Shown here: positions 42,535-49,577 of the stretch, piece after piece
Position numbering within the stretch: the first letter of the stretch is position 1
How the letters are laid out: every line of letters begins with the position of its first letter
Origin: Amycolatopsis thermophila
GTDB lineage: Bacteria; Actinomycetota; Actinomycetes; Mycobacteriales; Pseudonocardiaceae
Reading direction: 5' to 3'
DNA length: 64,000 bases
Assembly (NCBI RefSeq): GCF_030814215.1
Contig: NZ_JAUSUT010000001.1
Coordinates: forward strand, 6,200,001-6,264,000
Notes under the pieces: model-generated
The model's database searches: none
What the model saw: the letters and a program-made list of their open reading frames with translations, nothing else
What the model was told of the DNA's origin: nothing
Translations under genes and position numbers: made by a program

Positions 42535-43482
42535 TCAGCTGCCCGGCTGGGGCACGCCCGGCGCGGGAGACTGGGCGTTGCCCGCGATGCCGTACCGCCC
42601 GGTGCCGCCGTCCAGCTGTTCCTTCAGCGCCAGCACGGTGCTGATCCGCCCCGCGGCCGTGTTCGCGTTGTCCACGGTGGACAGGATCGACGTGGCGGAC
42701 GTGTCCGCCCGCACGAAGCCGATCGCCCCGGTGCCCTCGGCCGACGCCGGGTCGCCGGCCAGCACCGTGCCCGCTCCGGAGCGGTCCAGCTGCGCGGCGA
42801 ACCGCGCCAGGGTGGCGGCCTTGTCGCCCGCGCCGTCGCCCGTCGCCTGGCCGCCGGTGAGCACCAGCGCCAGCTGCCCCGGCCCGATGCCCGGGCTGGC
42901 GTTCACGAACCCACCGTCCTGCAGGCCCGCGATCGCCGCGGACAACTCGTCCGTGGTGGACTGCGGCTGCGCGGTGTCCTTGTTGAGCAGCAGCACCGAA
43001 CCCACGAGCGCCCCGGCCAGCGTGCCCGGGTCACCGGCCGTCGGGAAGGTCGAGCCCGCGGGCTGCAGCCGGGTCACGACCTGGCGCAGCTGGTCGGACT
43101 TGGCCGGGTCGGTGAAGGAGTCGGTCAGCTGCAGCTCCCCCGAGACCCGCGCGCCGGACTGCTCCACGAGCTGCCGCAGCGCGTCGCGGTCGGCCGGGTT
43201 CGCCTCCTGGGTGGTGATCAGCACGACCGAACGGCGGTCCAGCGCGCCCGCGACGACCTTGGGGCCGACCGAGGCGGCGAAGGCGTCCGCATCGGACAGT
43301 CGCGCGTTGAGCTGGTTGCGCTGGGCCTCCAGATCGGACACCTGGCCGGCGAGCTTGCCCTTCTCGTCGGACAGCCCGGACAGCAGCGCCCCGTTGAGCG
43401 CCGTCGATCCGAGCACGACACCCACGGCCAGTGCCAGGAACACCGCCGCGATCGAGACGATGTGGTACCGCAGAGAAATCAC
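42535..43482 (-). CDS. steB: SteB/MctB-like membrane-anchored coiled-coil protein
   Basis: This 315-residue protein has one N-terminal membrane helix (YHIVSIAAVFLALAVGVVLGS), then a coiled coil (DEKGKLAGQVSDLEAQRNQLNARL) and an alpha/beta exoplasmic domain. It corresponds to M. tuberculosis Rv1698, first described as copper-transport protein MctB. In Corynebacterium the equivalent SteB works with SteA to activate a peptidoglycan hydrolase for cell separation. GTG 43482 overlaps the steA stop (GTGA), so the two are made together. The C-terminal tail is Pro/Gly-rich. A structural role at the envelope fits better than a pore, by inference. Confidence 0.85.
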   Translation of the reverse strand: MISLRYHIVSIAAVFLALAVGVVLGSTALNGALLSGLSDEKGKLAGQVSDLEAQRNQLNARLSDADAFAASVGPKVVAGALDRRSVVLITTQEANPADRDALRQLVEQSGARVSGELQLTDSFTDPAKSDQLRQVVTRLQPAGSTFPTAGDPGTLAGALVGSVLLLNKDTAQPQSTTDELSAAIAGLQDGGFVNASPGIGPGQLALVLTGGQATGDGAGDKAATLARFAAQLDRSGAGTVLAGDPASAEGTGAIGFVRADTSATSILSTVDNANTAAGRISTVLALKEQLDGGTGRYGIAGNAQSPAPGVPQPGS

Positions 43483-44663
43483 GTGAAGAGCCCCTTGACC
43501 CAGCTTGCGAAGGAATCCCAGGTGGAGCGCGCCCAGTCGAGGTAGGCCCCGCCGACGTCGGACATGAGCAGCGCGACCGCGACCGCGACGAGCGCGGCGA
43601 CCACCAGCAGCACCACCGCGCCCAGGGACACGCGGCTGCGGTGCAGGGCGGCGACCGCCTTGCCGTCCACGAGCCGGGTGCCGAGCTTGAGCCGGGTCAG
43701 GAACGTCGACGGGTTCGACCCGGACCGGCCGTGGTCGAGGAACTCCCGCAGCGTCGCCTGGAAGCCGACCGTGACGACCAGCCCCGCCTCGTGGGTGTCG
43801 GCGAGCAGCAGCGCGAGGTCCTCGGGGTTGCCGGACGCCGGGAACGTGACCGCGCCGATGCCGAGGTCCTGGATGCGCGCCACACCGGGCGCGTGCCCGT
43901 CGGGCTGGGCCGGGACGACGACCTCCGCGCCGCACTTGAGCGTCTCGGCGTCGATGCCGAACGGGTCACCGACGATGATGTCCGGCTGGTAGCGCTGGGC
44001 GCGCAGCGTGTCCGCGCCACCGTCCACACCGATCAGCACCGGCCGGTGCTCCGCGATGTACTTCTTGAGCGCCTTGAGGTCCTCGGCGTGCCCCTTGCCG
44101 GGGGCGACCACGAGCACGTGCCGGTCGCGCAGCGGCACCCGGACCTCCGGCACGCCGACGCCGTCGAGGATCAGCGTGCGCTCGCGGCGCAGGAACTCGA
44201 TGGTGTTGGCGGAGAAGGCCTCCAGCTGGGTGGACATCCCGGCCTTGGCCTCGATCATCTGGTCGGCCACGCTGTCGGGTGTCTGCTCGGTGCCGCTGGC
44301 GAGCTGCTTGTCGCCGGCGTAGACCGCGCCCTCGTGCACCCGCACCCGGCTGCCGTCCTTGAGCCGCCGCAGGATCTCGCCGCCGACGTTGTCGACCAGC
44401 GGGATCCCGGCGTTGACGAGGATCTCCGGCCCCAGGTTGGGGAACCGCCCGGAGATCGAGGGCGAGGCGTTGACGACGGCGGCGACCTCGGCCTCGACGA
44501 GCGCGTCGGCCGTGGTGCGGTCGAGGTCGATCTGGTCGAGCACGACGATGTCGCCGGGACCGACGCGGCGCAGCAGGTCCCGCGTTCGCCGGTCCACCCT
44601 GGCGACGCCGACGACGCCGGGGAGGGCCTCGGTGGTGCGCGAGAGCAGACCGGGAAGCTTCAT
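43479..44663 (-). CDS. steA: SteA, cell-separation protein with thiamin-pyrophosphokinase-like domain
   Basis: This 394-residue protein has a large cytosolic part with a thiamin-pyrophosphokinase-like fold (VLIGVDGGADTLRAQRYQPDIIVGDPFGID) and a C-terminal membrane helix (SLGAVVLLVVAALVAVAVALLMS) followed by a Trp-rich tail. The family is conserved across actinobacteria, and in Corynebacterium SteA and SteB control the endopeptidase RipA. ATG 44663 begins MKLPGLLSR, the usual start. A GTG at 44708 is in frame but less likely. It lies between recN and steB, as in mycobacteria. Confidence 0.88.
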   Translation of the reverse strand: MKLPGLLSRTTEALPGVVGVARVDRRTRDLLRRVGPGDIVVLDQIDLDRTTADALVEAEVAAVVNASPSISGRFPNLGPEILVNAGIPLVDNVGGEILRRLKDGSRVRVHEGAVYAGDKQLASGTEQTPDSVADQMIEAKAGMSTQLEAFSANTIEFLRRERTLILDGVGVPEVRVPLRDRHVLVVAPGKGHAEDLKALKKYIAEHRPVLIGVDGGADTLRAQRYQPDIIVGDPFGIDAETLKCGAEVVVPAQPDGHAPGVARIQDLGIGAVTFPASGNPEDLALLLADTHEAGLVVTVGFQATLREFLDHGRSGSNPSTFLTRLKLGTRLVDGKAVAALHRSRVSLGAVVLLVVAALVAVAVALLMSDVGGAYLDWARSTWDSFASWVKGLFT

Positions 44664-44768
44664 GTGCCCGATGGTGACAAACACCGGCCGGTTGCCGCGC
44701 CGCAACACGCCGTAAGCGATCCGGTTTCTCGGGGTGATCTTGAGATCGCGACCGGTGCGTGTGGACGG

Positions 44769-46556
44769 TCAGCGCTTGGCGCGCTTGCCCTTCTTGCGGG
44801 GTTTCACCGCCGCCTGCTTGTCCGCGTCGGCCACGGCGAGCAGTTCCTCCGCGTGCGCGCGGCCGGACTCGGTGCTCTCCATGCCGGCCAGCATGCGGGC
44901 CAGCTCGACCACGCGCTCGGACTTCTCGAGCGTCTTCACGTCGCTGCGCGTGACGCCCTCGGCGGTGCCCTTGTCGACCACCAGGTGCCGGTCGGCGAAC
45001 GCGGCCACCTGCGGCAGGTGGGTCACGACGAGGACCTGGTGGGTGCGCGCCAGCCGCGCCAGGCGGCGCCCGATCTCGATCGCCGCCCGGCCGCCGACAC
45101 CGGCGTCCACCTCGTCGAACACCAGTGTCTGCACGGTGTCCGCGTCGGCGAGCACGACCTCGATCGCGAGCATCACGCGGGACAGCTCACCGCCGGAGGC
45201 GGCCTTGTGCACCGGCATCGCCGGGGCCGCCGGATGCGCTTTCAGCATCAGCTCGACGTCGTCGACACCCGAGCTGCCCGCGTGCACCAGCTCGCCTTCG
45301 ACGCGCAGCGCCTGCGGGTCGGAGGGATCCGTGCCGCGCCGCCGCACCGTCACCTCGATCTGCGCCGCGCCCATCGCGAGCCCGGCCAGCTCCTCGGTGA
45401 CCGCACCGGCCAGCTCGGCGGCCGCGACCGCGCGGGCCCGCGAGACGACCGCGGCGTGTTCGGCCAGCCGCCCGGCCAGCTCGTCACGCCGGGCGGCCAG
45501 CGCCGCCAGCGCCTCCTCCGAGGTGTCCATCGACTCCAGGCGTGTCCGCGCGTCCTCGGCCCAGGCCAGCACGCCGTCGACGTCGGCCGCGTACTTGCGG
45601 GTCAGGGTCTTCAGCTCGGCCTGGCGCGCGAGCACCTGCTCCAGGCGCGCGGGGTCGGCCTCCAGCCCGTCCAGGTAGCCGCCCAGCTCGGCGCCGACGT
45701 CGTTGAGCAGCATCTCGGCCTCGGCCAGGCGGGGTTCCAGGTCGCGCAGCGCCGAGTCGTCGGCGCTCGCCAGCCGCCGCCGGGCCTCGCCGATCAGGCC
45801 GAGCGCGCCCGGCTGGTCCGGATCGCCGTCCGCCGCACCGGACACCGCCGCCTGCGCACCGCTCGCCGCCGTGCGCAGCTCCTCGGTGGCGGTCAGCCGC
45901 TTGACCTGCTCGGCCAGCTCGGCGTCCTCCCCCGGCTGCGGGTCCACCGCGGCGATCTCGTCCAGGCCGTGCTTGAGCAGGTCGGCCTGCTGCGCCATCT
46001 CGCGCGACCGGCTGGTGCGCTCGGCCAGCTCGGTGACCACCGCCAGCCACTCGTCGCGGACCGCGCGGTAGGCGGCCAGCGGCGCGGCGACGTCGTCCCC
46101 GGCGAAGCGGTCGAGCACCTCACGCTGCTCGGACGGCCGCAGCAGCCGCAGCTGGTCGTTCTGCCCGTGCACGGCCAGGAGGCGGTCGGCCAGGTCGGAC
46201 AACACGCTCACCGGCACCGAACGGCCGCCCAGGTGGGCACGCGAGCGCCCGTCGGACCCCACCGAGCGCAGGGTGATCAGGCTGCCGTCCTCGTCGGGCT
46301 CGCCGCCGGCGTCGGCCACGATGCGGGCGACGTGCTCGGCGAACACACCCTCGAACCGCCCCTCGACGCTCGCCCGGCCGGAGCCGTTGCGGACCTTCGA
46401 CGCCTCGGCGCGTCCCCCGGACAGCAGGTGCAGCCCGGTGACCACCATCGTCTTGCCGGCGCCGGTCTCGCCGGTGACCACGGTGAATCCCGGGTGCAGT
46501 TCGAGCAGGGCGTCCTCGATCACTCCGAGGCCCTGGATGCGCATCTCGGCCAGCAC
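44769..46556 (-). CDS. recN: DNA repair protein RecN
   Basis: This 595-residue SMC-like ATPase of double-strand-break repair starts MLAEMRIQGLGVIEDALLEL and has Walker A GETGAGKT. Two helical arms form the central coiled coil. The C-terminal half carries the signature ASGGELSRVMLAIE and Walker B TLVFDEVDAGVGG. It ends in a basic tail (KPRKKGKRAKR). GTG 46556 is preferred over ATG 46544 because TACGGT lies 7 bases upstream, making a leaderless mRNA. LexA control is common for recN, but no clear LexA box is seen in the 47-base gap. Confidence 0.95.
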   Translation of the reverse strand: MLAEMRIQGLGVIEDALLELHPGFTVVTGETGAGKTMVVTGLHLLSGGRAEASKVRNGSGRASVEGRFEGVFAEHVARIVADAGGEPDEDGSLITLRSVGSDGRSRAHLGGRSVPVSVLSDLADRLLAVHGQNDQLRLLRPSEQREVLDRFAGDDVAAPLAAYRAVRDEWLAVVTELAERTSRSREMAQQADLLKHGLDEIAAVDPQPGEDAELAEQVKRLTATEELRTAASGAQAAVSGAADGDPDQPGALGLIGEARRRLASADDSALRDLEPRLAEAEMLLNDVGAELGGYLDGLEADPARLEQVLARQAELKTLTRKYAADVDGVLAWAEDARTRLESMDTSEEALAALAARRDELAGRLAEHAAVVSRARAVAAAELAGAVTEELAGLAMGAAQIEVTVRRRGTDPSDPQALRVEGELVHAGSSGVDDVELMLKAHPAAPAMPVHKAASGGELSRVMLAIEVVLADADTVQTLVFDEVDAGVGGRAAIEIGRRLARLARTHQVLVVTHLPQVAAFADRHLVVDKGTAEGVTRSDVKTLEKSERVVELARMLAGMESTESGRAHAEELLAVADADKQAAVKPRKKGKRAKR

Positions 46557-46563
46557 GGGGACC

Positions 46564-46569
46564 ACCGTA
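46564..46569 (-). promoter_or_regulatory. -10 element TACGGT of leaderless recN
   Basis: On the minus strand TACGGT fits TANNNT and lies 7 bases before GTG 46556. It decides the recN start. It lies in the 47-base gap after nadK. Confidence 0.5.
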
Positions 46570-46603
46570 GCGCTCCGCTCCGACAATCCGTGACGGACTC
46601 GCC

Positions 46604-47515
46604 TCAGCGCGCGTGCCGCTCCCGCCAGCTCTTGACGGGCAGCGCGAACTTGTGGACCAGGCGGTCGGTGAACGGGCCCGGGTGCAGGCGCACCAGCCGG
46701 ACCGGCACCTCCCCCGCGACCACCTCGACCCGCGCGCCGCGGGGCAACGCGATGTGCCGCAGCCCGTCGCAGGTCAGGACCGCCGGCGAGCCGTGCGGAT
46801 CGACCCCGACGGTGATCACCGAGTCCCGCGAGACGACGAGCGGCCGGGAGAACATCGCGTGGGCGTTGCTGGGCACGACGAGCAGCGCCTCGACGTCGGG
46901 CCAGATGATCGGCCCGCCCGCGGAGAACGCGTAGGCCGTCGACCCGGTCGGAGTGGCGCACAGCACACCGTCGCACCCGAACGCCGACACCGGACGGCCG
47001 TCGACCTCGATCAGCGCGTCCAGGATGCGCTCGCGGGTGCTCTTCTCGACGCTGGCCTCGTTGAGCGCCCACGTCCGCGCCACGATCCGGTCCTCGACCG
47101 ACACCGTGACGTCGATCGTCATGCGCTCCTCGACGGTGTAGTCGCGCGACACCACGCGGGCCACGGTTTCGGTGAGCGCGTCGGAGTCGGCCTCGGTGAG
47201 GAACCCGACGCGGCCGAGGTTGACCCCCAGCACGGGCACCCGCGCCGGGCGGGCCAGCTCGGCCGCCCGCAGGAGAGTGCCGTCACCGCCGAGCACCAGG
47301 ACCAGCTCGGCGCCCCGCGCCGGGTCGTCGTGCGGCGCGACCAGGCTGCACAGCTCGTCGAAGGACTCGTGCTCGATGAGCTCCTTGACCTCGTCGTCGA
47401 TGACCCGCAGGCCGATGCCGGCTTCGGCGAAGCGGGTGGCGACCTCGCGGGCGGCGTCCTTGGTCGTCTCGCGGTCGGGGTGCATGACCAGCAGCACCTC
47501 GCGGGTTTCGCTCAC
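46604..47515 (-). CDS. nadK: NAD kinase
   Basis: This 303-residue enzyme phosphorylates NAD to NADP, with ATP or polyphosphate in actinobacteria. It has the GGDGT motif (residues 76-80), then VNLGRVGFLTEAD, LNEASVEKSTRERILDALIE and the NAD-binding CDGVLCATPTGSTAYAFSAGG. Its length is standard. GTG 47515 overlaps the tlyA stop (GTGA), continuing the conserved tlyA-nadK-recN order. Confidence 0.95.
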   Translation of the reverse strand: MSETREVLLVMHPDRETTKDAAREVATRFAEAGIGLRVIDDEVKELIEHESFDELCSLVAPHDDPARGAELVLVLGGDGTLLRAAELARPARVPVLGVNLGRVGFLTEADSDALTETVARVVSRDYTVEERMTIDVTVSVEDRIVARTWALNEASVEKSTRERILDALIEVDGRPVSAFGCDGVLCATPTGSTAYAFSAGGPIIWPDVEALLVVPSNAHAMFSRPLVVSRDSVITVGVDPHGSPAVLTCDGLRHIALPRGARVEVVAGEVPVRLVRLHPGPFTDRLVHKFALPVKSWRERHAR

Positions 47516-48321
47516 TGGGGACCCTTCTCGACCGCTTCGCGGACCAGCTGTTCGACGTCGGTGCCGGGCGCCGGGTCGCGCCGCAGCCAGACGAAGTATT
47601 CGACGTTGCCCGACGGGCCCGGCAGCGGGCTCGCGACCGCGCCGTGGGGGTGCAGGCCCAGCCCCGCCGCGGCGGCGAGGACGTCGAGGACGGCGCCGGC
47701 GCGCAGCTGCGGGTCCCGGACCACACCGCCGCTGCCGAGGCGTTCCTTGCCCACCTCGAACTGCGGTTTGACCATCGGCACCAGGTCGGCGTCGTGGTGG
47801 GCGCAGGCCAGCAGCGCGGGCAGGACCAGGCGCAGGGAGATGAACGACAGGTCTCCGACGACGAGGTCGACGGGGCCGCCGGTCTGCTCCGGGGTGAGGG
47901 TGCGGACGTTGGTCTTGTCGAGCACCACGACCCGCTCGTCGGTCTGCAGGCGCCAGTCGAGCAGGCCGCGGCCGACGTCGGCGGCGACCACCTCACGGGC
48001 GCCGCGGCGCAGCAGGACGTCGGTGAACCCGCCGGTGGAGGCGCCGGCATCCAGGCAGCGTTTGCCCTCGACCGACAGGCCGGCCGGTTCGAAGGCCTCG
48101 AGCGCGCCGAGGAGCTTGTGAGCGCCGCGGGAGGCCCAGCCGGGGTCGTCGGAGGCCTTGACCACGATCGGCGCGCCGGGTTCGACGCCCGTGGCGGGTT
48201 TGCTGGCGACCATGCCGCGCACGGTCACCTTGCCCTCGCTGATCAGCGTGCTGGCGTGCTCGCGGGACCGGGCGAGGCCCCGGCGCACCAGTTCGGCGTC
48301 GAGCCGGGCCCTGCGGGGCAT
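47512..48321 (-). CDS. tlyA: rRNA 2'-O-methyltransferase TlyA
   Basis: This 269-residue protein has an N-terminal S4 domain (RARLDAELVRRGLARSREHA) and a FtsJ-type methyltransferase domain (CLDAGASTGGFTDVLLRRGA, VDLVVGDLSFISLRL, LVPMVKPQFEVGKE) with the K-D-K residues of 2'-O-methylation. In mycobacteria TlyA methylates C1409 of 16S and C1920 of 23S rRNA and its loss gives capreomycin resistance. The old hemolysin label is not supported by any secretion signal. ATG 48321 lies four bases after the stop of the small upstream gene. Confidence 0.95.
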   Translation of the reverse strand: MPRRARLDAELVRRGLARSREHASTLISEGKVTVRGMVASKPATGVEPGAPIVVKASDDPGWASRGAHKLLGALEAFEPAGLSVEGKRCLDAGASTGGFTDVLLRRGAREVVAADVGRGLLDWRLQTDERVVVLDKTNVRTLTPEQTGGPVDLVVGDLSFISLRLVLPALLACAHHDADLVPMVKPQFEVGKERLGSGGVVRDPQLRAGAVLDVLAAAAGLGLHPHGAVASPLPGPSGNVEYFVWLRRDPAPGTDVEQLVREAVEKGPQ

Positions 48322-48325
48322 CGGC

Positions 48326-48553
48326 TCACACCTTGTCGATGCTGGACAGCGCGGCGGTCAGCGCGGAGTGCACGGTGTCGAAACGTTCGACGTGCTCGGC
48401 GAGCGGGACCTGGTCCAGGTCGTCGAGCGCGGCCATGGCGTCGGCGATCCCGGGCCGCGGGTCGGCCGGGGGCGCGGCGCCCGGCGGCGGCCCGGGCACC
48501 GGCGGTCCGGGCGTGGGGCGCGGCTGCGGACTGGGTTGGTGCTGCACGGTCAC
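48326..48553 (-). CDS. Small conserved-position protein
   Basis: This 75-residue protein is not recognised by domain. Residues 1-36 are Pro/Gly-rich (QPSPQPRPTPGPPVPGPPPG), and residues 37-75 form an acidic amphipathic helix pair (IADAMAALDDLDQVPLAEHVERFDTVHSALTAALSSID). It sits between the HAD phosphatase and tlyA, where M. tuberculosis also has a tiny gene (Rv1693), which supports its being real. GTG 48553 is one of three adjacent GTG starts (48556, 48553, 48547), all without a clear ribosome-binding site. Translation probably depends on coupling to the gene upstream, which ends four bases earlier. Confidence 0.65.
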   Translation of the reverse strand: MTVQHQPSPQPRPTPGPPVPGPPPGAAPPADPRPGIADAMAALDDLDQVPLAEHVERFDTVHSALTAALSSIDKV

Positions 48554-48557
48554 CACG

Positions 48558-49577
48558 CTAACGGATCGGTTCGCCACCGGTGGGGAGCCCCAGCTCGGTG
48601 AACGCGGCCGTGGCGCGCTCGCCCCCGGGTCGCAGCGCGGTGACGCCGGTGTCCCAGGCGACGGCGCACAGGGTGCGCAGGAGCGCCAGCGGGGTGCCGT
48701 CCCCGTCCGCGACGAGGGTGTCGCCGTGCGGGCGCACCTGCCAGCCGGGCTGCGGCGCGATGCGCAGCTCGCCTGGGGGTTCGGCGAGGGCGCCGAGGTC
48801 GGCGCCCAGGTAGGTGGGGCGCTCGGCCGGGGCCGCGGCGACGAGGGTGGCCGGGGTCGCCACACCGGTGAGCACGCACAGCGAGTCGACCCCGGCGGTG
48901 ACGGCTCCCGCGATGTCGGTGTCCAGCCGGTCGCCGACGGCCAGCGGGCGGCTCGCGTTCGCCGAGGCCGCCGCCGTGTGGAACAGCGGGGCCTCGGGCT
49001 TGCCGGCCACCTCGGGGGTGGCGCCGGTGGCCGTGCGCAGTGCGGCGACCATCGATCCGTTGCCGGGCAGCAGGCCGCGCTCGGTGGGCAGGGTGGTGTC
49101 GACGTTGCAGGCGACCCAGAGGGCGCCGGCGCGGATCGCGACGCAGGCTTCGGCCAGGTCGGCCCAGCCGGTGGCGGGGTTGTGGCCCTGCACGACGGCG
49201 GCGACGTCGCCACCGTCGTCGCCGGCCTCGCGCACGGGTTTGAGGCCGGCGGCGGTGATCTCGTCCTCGAGCGCGGGTGCGCCGACGACGAGGACGGCCG
49301 AGCCGGCGGGCAGCCGGTCGCCGAGCAGCTTCGCGGCTGCCTGGGCGCTCGTGCTGACCTCGTCCGGCGCGGCGTCGACGTCGAGTGCCCGCAGGTGCGC
49401 GGCGACGTCCCCGGGTGCCTTGGACGCGTTGTTGGTCACGAACCGCACCGGGGTGCCCTGCTCGCGCAGGCGGCGGATCGCCTCCGCGGCTCCCGGGATG
49501 GGCCGGGCGCCGTGGTAGACGGTGCCGTCGAGGTCGAGCAGGAACGCGTCGTAGGCGGTCCGGAGGGCGTCAGCCAT
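48558..49577 (-). CDS. HAD-superfamily phosphatase (glycerol-phosphate type)
   Basis: This 339-residue HAD phosphatase has motif I FLLDLDGTVYHG (Asp15 and Asp17), motif II FVTNNASK and a C2-type cap, then VAGKPEAPLF and motif IV VGDRLDTDIAGAVTAG. It resembles the NagD/PGP group. The M. tuberculosis equivalent (Rv1692) dephosphorylates glycerol-3-phosphate in lipid turnover. A C-terminal extension of about 75 residues after the HAD fold is present here as in its relatives. ATG 49577 overlaps the upstream repeat-protein gene by 8 bases. Confidence 0.9.
   Translation of the reverse strand: MADALRTAYDAFLLDLDGTVYHGARPIPGAAEAIRRLREQGTPVRFVTNNASKAPGDVAAHLRALDVDAAPDEVSTSAQAAAKLLGDRLPAGSAVLVVGAPALEDEITAAGLKPVREAGDDGGDVAAVVQGHNPATGWADLAEACVAIRAGALWVACNVDTTLPTERGLLPGNGSMVAALRTATGATPEVAGKPEAPLFHTAAASANASRPLAVGDRLDTDIAGAVTAGVDSLCVLTGVATPATLVAAAPAERPTYLGADLGALAEPPGELRIAPQPGWQVRPHGDTLVADGDGTPLALLRTLCAVAWDTGVTALRPGGERATAAFTELGLPTGGEPIR

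Noticed and set aside
47512-48321. TlyA as a secreted hemolysin
   Set aside because: There is no signal peptide. The S4 and FtsJ-type domains show an rRNA methyltransferase.
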